Assembly: GCA_964016985.1 (NCBI GenBank)
Contig: OZ024828.1
Coordinates: forward strand, 82,072,033-82,136,032
Length of the DNA: 64,000 bases
Reading direction: 5' to 3'
DNA from: Anodontia alba
Lineage: Eukaryota; Mollusca; Bivalvia; Lucinida; Lucinidae
Shown here: in pieces, positions 20,298-30,675 of the stretch
How the letters are laid out: each line of letters begins with the position of its first letter
How positions within the stretch are numbered: position 1 is the first letter of the stretch
Position numbers and translations under genes: made by a program
The notes under the pieces: generated by a model
Told to the model about the DNA's origin: nothing
What the model saw: only the letters and a program-made list of their open reading frames with translations
Database searches by the model: none

Positions 20298-21518
20298 ATT
20301 TTTGGACGTTTTTCCCCCCAAAAATAATCCGTCCTTTAAAATAGCGATGTCCGGGCGGGCGGGCGTCGTTCCAGGTCAACATTTTGGTTAACCATTTTGC
20401 AAAGTTATATGTTACCTTTATTCTTCAGAGGATTGCTTTTATGCTTAATAGGAGTGAAGAAGAAGACCAGTAGGTGTGTCACATGCAAGAGAAACAACTC
20501 TCACTTTCTTAGTTATGTACTTATCTCCCCTGACGTCCGAGGTTTACCTTTTAAAAAGTTTTATGTTACCTTTATTCTTCAGTGAATTGCTTTCTTATTT
20601 GGTAGGGATGAAAAGGAGGACCAGTGGGCATGTGGCATGCAAGTGAAACAACTCTTACTTTCTCCGTTATGTACTTATTTCCCTTGACATCCGAGGTTTA
20701 CCTTTTGGTTAACCTTTTTTTCAAAATTATGCTACCTTTAGACCTCAGTGGGTTGCTTTCATATTCGGTAGGGATAAAAAGGAGGACCAGTAGGCGTGTC
20801 ACGTGCAAGAGAGACAACTCTCACTTTCTTCGTTATGTACTTACCCTGAAGCCGAAATCTTGTGCAGGCCATAACTCCCATACTGTTTGAGATAATTTAA
20901 TAATATTTGGTCAGGACACATATCAGATCAAGTAGAAGGGTCGCATACAAGAAGGACAACTCCTGGTTTGTTCTTATCTCCCCTGAACAAATTTCTAATC
21001 CAAATTCGTATGCACTCCGTAACTTCTTAATGGTTTGAAATATTTTGATAATATTTGGTAGAGACATAGATAAGGATCAGAAGAGGTTTCATGTGCAAGA
21101 GAGACAATTCTCACTTTCTTCGTTATGTACTTATCTCCCCTAAAACCGAAATCTTGTGCAGGCCATAACTCCCATACTGTTTGAGATAATTTGATAATAT
21201 TTGGTAGGTACATATATCAGTTCAAGTAAGAGTGTCACATGCAAGAAGGACAATTCCTTTATTCTGTTTTCTCGTTATCTCCCCTGAACAAATTTCTAAG
21301 CCAAATTCTTGTGTACTTCATAACTTCTTCATGGTTTGAAATATTTTGATAATATTTGGTAGAGGCATATATAAGGACCAGAGACAACTCTGACATTCTT
21401 CTTTACGTACTTATCTCCCCTGAAGCCAAAAGCTTGTGCAGTCAAAATTGATTTTTGGACGGGTTTTTAAAAAACCCGTCCTTTAAAATAGTGATGTCCG
21501 GGCGGGCTTCAGGCGATG
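20298..21518. repeat. satellite block 3, about 7 units, between direct repeats
   Basis: Units of about 150-165 bp carry GGTTTACCTTTTGGTTAACC, TTCAGTGGATTGCTTTC, GGTAGGGATGAAAAGGAGGA, GTCACATGCAAGAGAGACAA and CTCTCACTTTCTTCGTTATG then TACTTATCTCCCCTGA. Reverse complemented, the unit has the same motif order as blocks 1 and 2. The block lies between two copies of a 60-70 bp segment (TTTTGGACG to GATGTCCGGGCGGGC) at 20298-20368 and 21452-21507. Confidence 0.75.
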
Positions 21519-21646
21519 GGCATCATCCGAGGTTTACCTTTTGGTTAGCCTTTTTGAAAAAAAAAAAAAAAAAAAAAAAACCGTCCATAATGCCGTTAGT
21601 TTAAGGTATGATTTTTTGTGATTTATCTTAACAAATATCGACCTCT

Positions 21647-21854
21647 ACCATATATACCCTTAATATAAGGACACAATACCTCCTTACCATATTTGTCCTT
21701 AATCTTTTTTTAGTCTGTTTTACCATCTGCTGATACGTTTAAAACAGTCGGATGAGTAGCAGATAGTGTAGACACAGATCAGCGTACGTCAGATCTGGGA
21801 CTAGACTGTTTGCTCAGATTTGTCTGCCCGAATACTTAGGGTAAGTACGATATT
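21647..21854. mobile_element. MITE E, reverse orientation
   Basis: Runs from CCATATATACCCTTAATATA through CTTACCATATTTGTCCTTAA and CTGCTGATACGTTT to the hairpin and then GTCTGCCCGAATACTTAGGG. The hairpin is weakened (CAGATCAGCGTACGTCAGAT). Confidence 0.7.
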
Positions 21855-21953
21855 ACCAGTGCATGCTGGGTATATATTATTCTGTATGGTGGATATGTAC
21901 TGAACTTGAATTTTACTTCACCATAAATATTGACTCAGATAATACTTCAGTTT

Positions 21954-22169
21954 TTAACCTTTTACCACTCTCTGGGCTAATTAAGCAGACGACAAAAGGA
22001 TGACATTTTGCTTATTATTCCCAGAAAACAGGTTCTGACATTTTAATGCAAATTGTCTCCGTGAGAGGTAATTTGCATGAAATGACAAATCCTGTTTTCT
22101 AAGGAAAATAAGAGACCTATTTCAAAATGTCGTCAGCTGAAAATTTTACTCAGAGTGCTAAGCGCTAAA
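21954..22169. mobile_element. MITE C
   Basis: TTAACCTTTTACCACTCTCT to CAGAGTGCTAAGCGCTAA. Both C-type termini are present. Confidence 0.75.
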
Positions 22170-22221
22170 GAGATCTCTGCTTGGTAGCATTTGGAATTAA
22201 ACTGACGTCAACAAAGTGTAC

Positions 22222-22450
22222 TTAACACTTATAGCATGCTTCGTAAAAAAATCACCAGACGATATTTTGAAATATTTTCTTGTGTTTCCCCGATAATTGG
22301 CTTTGATATTTCATGCAAATTGTCTTCAGTTGTCTTGGAGACAATTTGCATGAAATGTCTGTCTATTTTCTGGGAAAAATAAAAAGGCAACAACCCGGTC
22401 AGTTTGTCGTCTGTTGAATTTGCCCAGAGAGTGGTAGGCCTGAATGTTAA
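22222..22450. mobile_element. MITE C
   Basis: TTAACACTTATAGCATGCTT, core ATTTCATGCAAATTGTCTTC with mirror, then GCCCAGAGAGTGGTAGG. The final TTAA is at 22447 after a few extra bases. Confidence 0.7.
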
Positions 22451-22616
22451 ATGCCTATTGAACTGTTTGTCTCTGACCTCGTCCTGACATCCAATTTATT
22501 TAAACTTCATTTGTTTATTACTAATAAAATTCAATAGCAATTTAGTCACTTCGCGGAGAAAAAGGCACCTTATTCCGTATGAGAGAAGCAATATTTGATT
22601 ACATAACATTGTTTGC

Positions 22617-22822
22617 TTAACTCTTAGCACTCTTGGTAAAAATTTCAGCAGACGACATTTTTTAAATATTTTTTCTTACTTTACCCAGAATACAGGATTT
22701 GACATTTCATGCAAATTGCCTCCATTAGAGACAATTTGCATCAAGTGTCAAATCCTATTTTCTGGGGAAAATATTTCAAAATGTTGTCTGCTGAAATGTT
22801 TACCTAGAGTGCTAAGCGCTAA
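22617..22822. mobile_element. MITE C
   Basis: TTAACTCTTAGCACTCTTGG to TTACCTAGAGTGCTAAGCGC. Here both ends are of the GCTTAGCA type, unlike most copies, which pair it with the ACTCTCTGG type. Confidence 0.75.
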
Positions 22823-22828
22823 GCAGCA

Positions 22829-23106
22829 CATTACGTAAACACTCCTATTCCAGTATATAGAAAACTTCACCTCTAAAAACTGAAAATTTGCAGATAAAAA
22901 CTCTGATATTTTTTCATATTTCTGCTCAAAACATCGATTGTGGGTACTCGTTAGAACCGCCTCGCCGAGGCGGTTCTAACGAGTACCCACAATCGATGTT
23001 TTGAGCAGAAATAAGAAAAATAATGTATACCCCCGTAAACCCCAGTTTTACTATATAAAAGTGGGGTTTAAGGGGGTCAATATCATATAGGCATGTTTTC
23101 GTGATG
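22829..23106. mobile_element. MITE A, copy 5, reverse orientation
   Basis: CATTACGTAAACACTCCTAT to GCATGTTTTCGTGATG. The hairpin extends perfectly for more than 40 bp per arm around GCCTCGCCGAGGC. It begins 6 bp after the preceding C element. Confidence 0.85.
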
Positions 23107-23319
23107 ACAATTGCTATTCCCTTGATAGGCCTAATCTGTTCATGAAAAGAAAAAGAAGCAACCTGATTTGCTAGCTGGGCGTACGGACTGTTTCGGGTAT
23201 GTTATGAAGTACTTATTTTCTTCACACTGGATTTTAGACTTATTTCCTTCACACTGGATTTTAGATGTCTGCTTGTAGCAGGGGCAATTGACCAACAGTG
23301 GCAACAGTGGCGATTTATA

Positions 23320-23529
23320 TTAAACTTTACCACTCCCTGGACTAATTCAGCAAACAACCATTTGATGAACTTTTACTTATTTTTCCTAGAAAACAGGATT
23401 TGATATTTCATGCAAGTTGTCTCCATCGGACGGAGACAATTTGCATGAAAAGTCAAAACCTTCTTTCTGGAATAAATAAGAAGAATATTTCAGTGTGTCG
23501 TTTCCTGAAAATTTTACCCAAATGTTAAA
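23320..23529. mobile_element. MITE C
   Basis: TTAAACTTTACCACTCCCTG to TTTACCCAAATGTTAA. Core turn CATCGGACGGAGA is slightly asymmetric. Confidence 0.7.
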
Positions 23530-23570
23530 CGTGAATATAAGGCTTGATCAAAAGGCCTGATCAAAAATGT

Positions 23571-23666
23571 CTACTTCAGTCTTTCAAAGTACTCTCCGTG
23601 CACTTGCACAGACATTTCCAGTCGTCTTATCCAATCAGAAAAGGCCTTCTCAAACGCTTCTCTAGG
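23571..23666 (-). pseudogene. mariner transposase C-terminus, second relic
   Basis: Minus frame reads PREAFEKAFSDWIRRLEMSV then QVHGEYFERLK and TAG, with no stop. The AF..W..RL and GEYFE spacing is that of mariner transposases, and it keeps the Trp that the copy at 6791 has lost. Upstream in the same frame, a (CT)n run has replaced or displaced the rest. A left inverted repeat is not clear; GGCTTGATCAAAAGGCC near 23541 may be its remnant. Confidence 0.7.
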
Positions 23667-23727
23667 AAGACTGTTTATACACTGAAAAAAGTGGCGTTTG
23701 TAGGAGCAAAAAAAGCAAAGGTAATTG

Positions 23728-23730
<3 letters not shown>

Positions 23731-23774
<44 letters not shown>
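23731..23774. repeat. (CT)n microsatellite
   Basis: About 22 uninterrupted CT units, inside the mariner relic region. Confidence 0.95.
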
Positions 23775-23778
<4 letters not shown>

Positions 23779-23959
23779 CCTGAAACATCTGGGCACTTTG
23801 GTTAATGTGCAAAACAAACTCGTTTTGACAGCAATGTCAGCGACACGTGCGCCTATTTACCATCAACAGCTGTTGCAAATTGTGCGATAAAAAATGCAAT
23901 GTATACTCACTGCCATTAAAAAACGCAACAACTGTACGTGCAGTATTGCCCCATGCGAA

Positions 23960-24240
23960 ACTATACCTTCGGCCATATGCGGACAGCGAAGGCACAGATC
24001 AGCCTGCGCATCTGCTGTGGGTTTATACTATTACTCTGTATTGTAGAATATCCTATGATAAAACTGTTGGGATAGACAGGTCTTAGCAACCAGTGTAGAC
24101 AAAGATCAGACGCCGTAGATCGCGGCGAGTGATCAGGGTCCACACTGTTTGCCACTCATCTATCAGTTTAAGACATTTCAACAGTAACAGTCAAATAGAC
24201 ACGTTTAAATTTTAGGACAAATATGGTAAGGTTTAATACT
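23960..24240. mobile_element. G fragment followed by MITE E
   Basis: 23960-24020 is half a G element (CCTTCGGCCATATGCGGACA, CAGATCAGCCTGCGCATC). From 24062 an E element follows with GATCAGACGCCGTAGATCGC hairpin, CACTGTTTGCCACTCATC, and AATTTTAGGACAAATATGG. Confidence 0.6.
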
Positions 24241-24424
24241 TGCCAAGTCTGATCAGTCTTCGTTGTTCGAATCCTTGGCTATCCAAAATGCGCATAATGA
24301 AGATTATGATCAGACTGCGGGAATGATAAATAAGAATAAATATTTAGTCACTGGAGACTGGAGCCAGTCTAGATCTGGGTCTACTCTGTTTGCTCAGGCT
24401 TGTCTAGGCTAAATATAGGCTGAG
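24241..24424. mobile_element. mixed fragments of G and E
   Basis: TGATCAGTCTTCGTTGTTCG is a G arm. GGTCTACTCTGTTTGCTCAG and CTTGTCTAGGCTAAATATAG are an E arm. No complete element. Confidence 0.45.
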
Positions 24425-24655
24425 TCATGCGAAAACGTGCCTTCGGGCATATGCGGACAGCGAGGGTCCAGATCAGCCTGCGCATCCGCGCAGTCAGATC
24501 ATGGCCTTCCCTGTCCGCTAATAGCTAAATTGGATTCTACAGAATGTATGAATAGAGAGTAAAGGCCCGGACGATACTGGCGCATGCGCAGGATGATCTG
24601 AATCTGTGAACTTTGCTCGTGTTCGTAGGCACTTTTTCGCATGACGTGGCATATG
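24425..24655. mobile_element. MITE G, good copy
   Basis: CATGCGAAAACGTGCCTTCG and GTAGGCACTTTTTCGCATG are the inverted ends. Two palindromes lie inside: CTGCGCATCCGCGCAG in the left half and GGCGCATGCGC in the right half. Confidence 0.75.
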
Positions 24656-24746
24656 GTAACAGAAATTCTCAGATAAGATTTATACTTTAACAATGACGCG
24701 TGTATGATGTAAAACGTGTAACTCCTACGTGAAACTGGCATATTTT

Positions 24747-25134
24747 AGGTCGATTGTTTTACAGTCGAGCCAAAGTATACAAACGCCAAAAGGTAGTTTT
24801 CCACGTGATTATCATTGACCAATATAATCAAACCGCACGTAAAACGAAATCCAGGTAACGGTTATTTTTAGCTGTGTCATTCTTGTCGCTGTGATGTCAG
24901 AGTGCTGTTGATAGAGGGTTATCTGTAAAACCTGGACTGGGACATTTAGGACATTTGCAAACAATCCAGACTCAGATCAGACGCCATAGAACGCGGCGTC
25001 TGATCAGGGTCTGCACATTTTTCTTAAAATTACAGGAAGTTAAGGGTTAAATGAAACAGTTTTAAGTCCTCTTAAAAGACCATTTTCCAAGCCTACACTC
25101 AGAGACAATCGACCCACTAGTGCTGTCAGTACTG
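24747..25134. mobile_element. dispersed repeat T, copy 1
   Basis: Matches 29123-29441 through GGTCGATTGTTTTACAGTCG, CACGTGATTATCATTGAC, GAGGGTTATCTGTAAA, ACAGGAAGTTAAGGGTTAAA and CAATCGACCCACTAGTGCTG. The middle has a hairpin of the shared core type (CAGATCAGACGCC, mirror CGGCGTCTGATCAGG). Confidence 0.65.
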
Positions 25135-25201
25135 TGAGTCGTCCTCTCATCCTTACAGAAGTTAATGAGACGAGAACTCAGAAGAATAGTGTTGCCAACA
25201 A

Positions 25202-25308
25202 CCCAGTCAGCATTCTACGTAAATCTATGTCGGGCCGTCATCGACCCGTCAGGGTAGCTGACGGGCCGATGACGGCCCGATGTAGATTTACGTAGAATGC
25301 TAGCTGGG
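25202..25308. mobile_element. MITE J, copy 2, complete hairpin
   Basis: CCCAGTCAGCATTCTACGTA to TACGTAGAATGCTAGCTGGG. The element is a single GC-rich hairpin with about 48 bp arms (GGGCCGTCATCG with mirror CGATGACGGCCC), and a short TCAGGGTAGCTGA turn. It has no coding capacity. Confidence 0.8.
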
Positions 25309-25333
25309 AATGAACTTCAAAAAGATGTTTGTC

Positions 25334-25480
25334 TAACCCATTCATCCCTGAGTTTGGAAATGTCAGTTGATGCAAATAGGGGTTTTAGTCTGAAATTTAA
25401 GAAATGGCAAACAGTGTAGCTCCTGATGAGACGGCGAGCACAGATATCTGTTTTGGTCTATCGGGCTGAAAGGGTTAATT
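25334..25480. mobile_element. element P, shared-core MITE
   Basis: TAACCCATTCATCCCTGAG to GGGCTGAAAGGGTTAA. Between them lies GGCAAACAGTGTAGCTCCTG then ATGAGACGG, a degraded copy of the core used by E, F and M. Only one copy here. Confidence 0.45.
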
Positions 25481-26767
25481 TCCAGGCTAGGACGTTGCAT
25501 CGACGGCGAGAGGACGTTGTGTTAACGTTGAACTTTATCTTGGTTCCACGTAAACTCATTCAAAGAATCTAAAAGAGTCGATAAAGAGGGAACAGGGTAC
25601 AAACGTATCATGGCGGAAGCCAAGGGATATAAAGCTTACCTCTGATTGGACAATAATAGATGTACCGTTTGAATTCATGTCAGTTTTACAAAAAAAAAAA
25701 AAAATGCATATATTTCATTTAATTGCAAACCAAATTTAAATTTGTCAATGTCATATTATGTGTTATTGTTGAAAAATCAGACCTGGTAGACTTCTCTTTT
25801 CTTTCGTTTGTTTTCCACCAAAATGAGGGCGTATGTGTCAAAGGCAGAAAAGTGTCAGATAGACCTCTTTTTTTTTTCTTTTTTTTTTTACTTTTTTTTA
25901 ATGTATGGTGTATTTTGAAAGTCTAAGGCTAACCTTTAATTTGACACCAAATTTGGAAATTAAGGAATATATTATGGGTCAGAAAACCAAATGCTATAAC
26001 GGAAGCCTGTGGAAGAGTAATTAGGTTGCTGGTCCCTATGGTTGCCCGTAAATGTAATGTCTCTCATTATCACTGGCTCCGACATTTTGCTCTAATATTT
26101 AACCTTTGTAGATCATTTTTGTCGTTAGAAGAACTAGTAGGGGAGAGAAAAGAGAGACATAGGAGGAGGAGGAATGATAGTGCAGAAACAGATGAAATAC
26201 TAACGTATCCTTTCCGTGCACTGTAAAAATTGTCCGTAGGTTTTATAGTAAAATAACTGACAATCAACTGCCAGTACCCGTATATCCACCCGTATAACTT
26301 CTGAGGAATCTTTTAGGATAAGGCAAAGGTGGGTAGCCTTATTAATGGTATGGTAGCTCATAACCCTACCCTATCCTGCTTACCATACTTTGCCCCAATC
26401 TGTCAATTACTGCGAAACGATTTCCTAAAATAATCGACGGGCAGTCTGTTAAAAAAAAAAAAAAAAAATACGGTACATGCACTCAGAGGCAGCTGGTTGC
26501 CATGTATTTTACCATAGAACCTACAGAATTGTGTGTATTTTGGGTCCAAGCTGCCACCTACGTTCCAACATTTATATATTTCCCAGATTTTCTTTTCCCA
26601 CATAACCAGTCAATGAATGAAGGGTTATCGTCTCCAGAGTGATTATTTCCCGAAAGGTGATTAGCCTAGCGTTTCTTAGCAGTAGTGGAAGATGAACAAA
26701 AAACATAATAACAAAACTGACCAAAACATTATCCCTAACTGATAACAGAAATAAACATCTTGGAAAA
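25481..26767. other. no gene seen
   Basis: A small palindromic patch around GGGTAGCCTTATTAATGG (near 26330) resembles E ends. A run of A sits at 26450-26468. The plus frame at 26026-26226 ends in an Arg-rich stretch (RKERHRRRRND) but has no recognisable domain; I do not call it. Confidence 0.45.
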
Positions 26768-26999
26768 TGAGCCGCATTATCAGAAAACGTACCTTCGGAC
26801 ATGTGCGCCCAGCGAAGATACAGATCAGCCACTTAGCGCAGTCTGATCTGAACCTTCACTGGCCGCATCTTGGATCTACAAGAATGCAAAGTGTCCTAAT
26901 GCGGAAAACGAAGACTCTGATCAGACTGCGCGAATGCGCAGGCTGATCTGAGTCTTCGTTGGGCGCTCATGTTAGAAGGCACGTTTTTACGTAGTGGCT
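26768..26999. mobile_element. MITE G, complete copy
   Basis: TGAGCCGCATTATCAGAAAA and TTTTTACGTAGTGGCTC are the outermost matching ends, with CGTACCTTCGGACATG and mirror inside. It has two hairpins, CAGATCAGCCACTTAGCGCA and CAGACTGCGCGAATGCGCAG. Confidence 0.75.
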
Positions 27000-27144
27000 C
27001 TTATGTGCTTACTACGTACCATTGAGGAGTATACCAACAGAGCGCCTGATACACATTCTGATAAGCATCTGGTGTTGTTGTGAGAATGATTAAGAAATCA
27101 TCAGATTCTGATTAATAACCAGACAGTTGGCTTAGCCATATAAG

Positions 27145-27300
27145 TCACGAAAAGGAGCCATCATATCATATGCGAACAGCAGAGGTTCAGGCGAGCCTGC
27201 GCATCCGCGTAGTCTCGCCAGAACCTATGCTATTCGCTTACCTATGAAAGCGCTTACATATGAAAGCGGCAGGCCAAGGGGAAACGTCATGCAAAGAACT
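27145..27300. mobile_element. MITE G fragment
   Basis: GTCACGAAAAGGAGCCATC leads into the hairpin GCGAGCCTGCGCATCCGCGT and mirror. The distal arm is missing. Confidence 0.5.
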
Positions 27301-27893
27301 ATAGACAAGTGGCTTTGCTGAGGTCGCACATGCATACTCAAAGATTGATTAGGTGGAAAGTCCTACGAGCATTTTTCTCTCAACGCCGCTCATAATACCA
27401 CCTTAAATATAACAATATGCTTAATTCTGTACAATTGGATAACGAATAGATTTCATTATGTAGTTAATCCATTTATCCGCAACGTTAGGCCATTTCTTCA
27501 TCTCCTTTGAATATTTATGGACTATATATAGCATTACGAACATCAGTTCAGTAGGTTGTGTGCGAATATTTAAGCTTCATGGCTGTTCAGTACGGCACAC
27601 AAGTAACAATCGTCGGACGCAATGCAGCCTTTTCATAGTCGCGGTACACTGTGAAAGGGTGGTGATTTGTACTGTTGGAAGGGCTATAAAACTTCAGCAG
27701 GAATCACCGTAATTCTTATACAGAATGCCAGACTCGGTTGTCGTTTTATATACCAAGAGCCAATCGATATGGCACTTTTTGCGTCCCCCGAAATCCACCC
27801 CACCACTCCCCACGCTAGAGGCTGTGATCGCCGTGTGTCACTGCGGCTGGTAGGCCTACAGTCCCGATAATTCCGTTCGTCAGTTCATTTAAG
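27301..27893. other. no gene seen
   Basis: No repeat family. The plus frame 27667-27870 has no recognisable motif. Confidence 0.45.
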
Positions 27894-28728
27894 CAGTGGT
27901 CACACAGACAATGCGACTGTGATGCGACTTCTTGGCGAACTGATTTCATTGCGACTGAATTGTGACCGCTGCAACTACATTTGCAATCGGGACATGATCG
28001 CCGATCAGTTGGCGATATGTCGACGTTCAGTCGGCGACAGATTGATAGATTTTGCAAGTTGTTGGGCATTAATCGGCGATCGATCGGCGACTGATCTCTG
28101 AAGATGCTGCGACTGATTTAAGCCCGATCGGCGATTTGTCGGTGACCCTTCGGCGACTAGAAGCAACTGATGGAGACCGGTTGGTGACTCATCGCCGATA
28201 TATCGCCGATCGAAACATAGGCATAAAACAGGGATGCTTTCTAGAACCAAATCATAATTGTCCTGGTCGTTAGCATGGCAGCATCAATGTTGCAGCTGGT
28301 GAACATTCAACGAGTTAACGCAAATGCTGCGTTTGTTGCCATATTGGTTTGAGCTTCTCCGAGAGGGCACAGTGATGGTTTTGGACTTTATCTTCCGAGA
28401 GCTTTTAACGGAATGACTAGTTGATGCACGGACAGACCTTTTTTATAAACGCTGAAACGGCAGACGATCGCCGATTGATCGGCCCGAACAATCGCAGACT
28501 GATCGTAACAATGTCGCAAGAGTAGACCTAAATGATCGGTGACTGATCGGCAACTGGTCGCCAACGGACTGATTGGCTCTGTGCGACTAAACCATTCGCA
28601 GCGCGTCTTTTAGGAATGTCCAAAAGACCGGCGATAGAATTTGATCTGCGGCCACTCTGCGACTTTGCTGCGACTTCTTCGCGACCCTGCTGCGACTTCT
28701 TCGCGATCTTGCTGAGACCTCTGCGACT

Positions 28729-28764
<36 letters not shown>

Positions 28765-28812
28765 ATTGCAAGCTGGTCACATTGCAGTCGCAATGTCTGT
28801 GTAACCGGGGTT
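27894..28812. mobile_element. element U, about 0.9 kb, GGCGAT-rich, inverted ends
   Basis: Inverted ends GGTCACACAGACAATGCGAC (27899) and CAGTCGCAATGTCTGTGTAA (28785). The interior is crowded with CGGCGACT, CGGCGATC and TGATCGGCGA variants on both strands, plus TGCGACTTCTTCGCGA repeats near 28670. It contains a T33 run at 28731-28763. No transposase. Base composition is richer in GC than its neighbours. Confidence 0.6.
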
Positions 28813-29122
28813 TCAACAATTAGTCCTGTGGTAGGATCGGGTGGGCGTCCGAAAGCTGCCATCATCACTTGACCATGATCATTTTTTTCACGGTTCGGTG
28901 ACGTTTGCCATTACATGGTAGGTCTTTTTTTCTCGGCTATGTGACCCAACAACGAGTCAGTGATGCTTTTCATGCTTCACTGACTTAAGATGACTGAATA
29001 CACTGACTGAAGGGGACTGAATAATTTTCCGTTTTTTGTCATTTAACAAGGATAACTCACCTAGACTAGTAAAGTTTAAACGTCACTGTCACTGTCCTCC
29101 TTAAATAATAGCAATTATTATT
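28813..29122. other. no gene seen
   Basis: Short near-repeats of CACTGACTTAAGATGACTGA type near 28975-29010. Nothing else. Confidence 0.4.
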
Positions 29123-29441
29123 TTGGATCGATTGTCTATAATCGAGCCAGTGTACAAACGCCAAAATTTCCTTAGGGTAGTTGTCCACGTGATTATCATT
29201 GACTGTTTTTTACATGGTTATTTATAGCCGCGCTATTCTTGTCGCTAACGTAGAGGGTTATCTGTAAACCCTGGGACATTGGCAAACACTACAGACCCAG
29301 ATATACACTGCAGAGGGTCTGCACTGGTTTTTTAAATTACAGGAAGTTAAGGGTTAAATGAAACCGGCTTAAGTCCTCGTTCAGGACCATTTTCCCAGCC
29401 TACACTCAGAGACAATTGACCCACCAGTGCTGTCAGTACTT
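29123..29441. mobile_element. dispersed repeat T, copy 2
   Basis: GGATCGATTGTCTATAATCG to CCACCAGTGCTGTCAGTACT, same order as 24747-25134 but shorter and with the central hairpin decayed to GCAAACACTACAGACCCAG. Confidence 0.65.
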
Positions 29442-30172
29442 TGATTCTATCATGGATTCAGTTTTTTGCCACAAAACTGTGTCACAAATTAACCCTATAC
29501 CATATTAAAAACAATGGCCTGATATCTTAAGCAGTTTAAAAAATCAACACGTCTATGTGGATGTAATATTGACTCCAAAAGTATCGACAGCGTCCTTTGG
29601 TTTGTGCAGGTAACTGGTTTGTGCATTTTTTTCAAAAAAGGTGTTCTTGAATAAAAAGGAAGAACTCATTGTACATCTGTTATTAAATACATGGAAAAGT
29701 CTGTGTTGTACAGATCAATAGGTTTATATATTTAATAATTCTATCTTTTCATTCATGAATGCAGACAAATTATATCTGCTAAGAAAATGGGTTAAATTAG
29801 CCGCTTTATTTAATTATGCTGGATAGCTGGTGCAGATGTGGTCCCCTGGTGTGGCTTTAAGATTAATTTTATGCAATATAATTCCACACCAAACAAGTTC
29901 AGCTGATGCGAAGACGGATCAATAAGTAGAAAACAACCAGGGAAAATATGCACAACCCAGCACAGAATGAGTTGGGAGTTTAACTGCTCAATCAACACTG
30001 TTAAGCTCATGTCAGAGCAAATACGCACAACCTTGCACAGAAAGCAATATAGACACAACTACAAAGAAAGAAGGCCCAAACAGGACTGCGCATCGATGGA
30101 GTCTAATCATGGTCTTTGTTGCTAAATGCTATCATTAGTTTTATTTTACAACAGACATGCATATATGTGTTC
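29442..30172. other. no gene seen
   Basis: Only a G-like scrap (CAGGACTGCGCATCGATGGA) near 30080. The minus frame 29810-30058 has no recognised domain. Confidence 0.45.
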
Positions 30173-30259
30173 TACAGTAAAATTCCGCTATCGTCCACTT
30201 TTGGGACTGTCTACAAGCAGTCTTATTAGTGGGATGGTCTTAATATTAAATATAGGCTA

Positions 30260-30435
30260 CAGTAAATGTCCTAAACTTCAGTTTGTAGTTGCTTCTTAAA
30301 ATACTTAGAAGAATGGCAAACAGTGTAGACTCTGATCAGACTGCTCCCTCAGGAGCAGTCTGATCTGGTATACACTGTTTGCATATGCCATTTTGTCAGA
30401 AACCTTTGAGCACAAACTTATAAAGACATTTACTG
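30260..30435. mobile_element. MITE M, copy 1, inside Q
   Basis: TA-bounded, CAGTAAATGTCCTAAAC to AAGACATTTACTG. Core CAGACTGCTCCCTCAGGAGC followed by AGTCTG is a tight hairpin. Confidence 0.75.
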
Positions 30436-30475
30436 TAATAAGAAAGAAAACATTTGGGACTGACAAAAGCTGATC

Positions 30476-30675
30476 TTAATCCATGTCAAGCTGAATAAAT
30501 TAAGATGCCACGCCTACTTCAAATTTTCAGCCAATCAGATTACTTGATCCAGGTTGTTGATATAAATTCACATTCTGAATGACAAACAGTGCAGATCCAG
30601 ATTAGTTGGCTTCTTCAGAAGACCTACATTGTTTGCAAAGGCAGGTATATCCGGGTTCAGCAGGACAAGGGTTAA
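30476..30675 (-). mobile_element. MITE F, copy 3, inside Q
   Basis: TTAATCCATGTCAAGCTGAA to CAGGACAAGGGTTAA, reverse orientation. TTAA flanks both sides, so the Q target site can be reconstructed. Confidence 0.8.

Noticed and set aside
26026..26226. Arg-rich 66-codon frame
   Set aside because: No domain, no splice context, and an equally open antisense frame.
28587..28868. 93-codon frame with a Lys run
   Set aside because: The Lys run is the complement of a T33 tract inside element U; no other protein feature.
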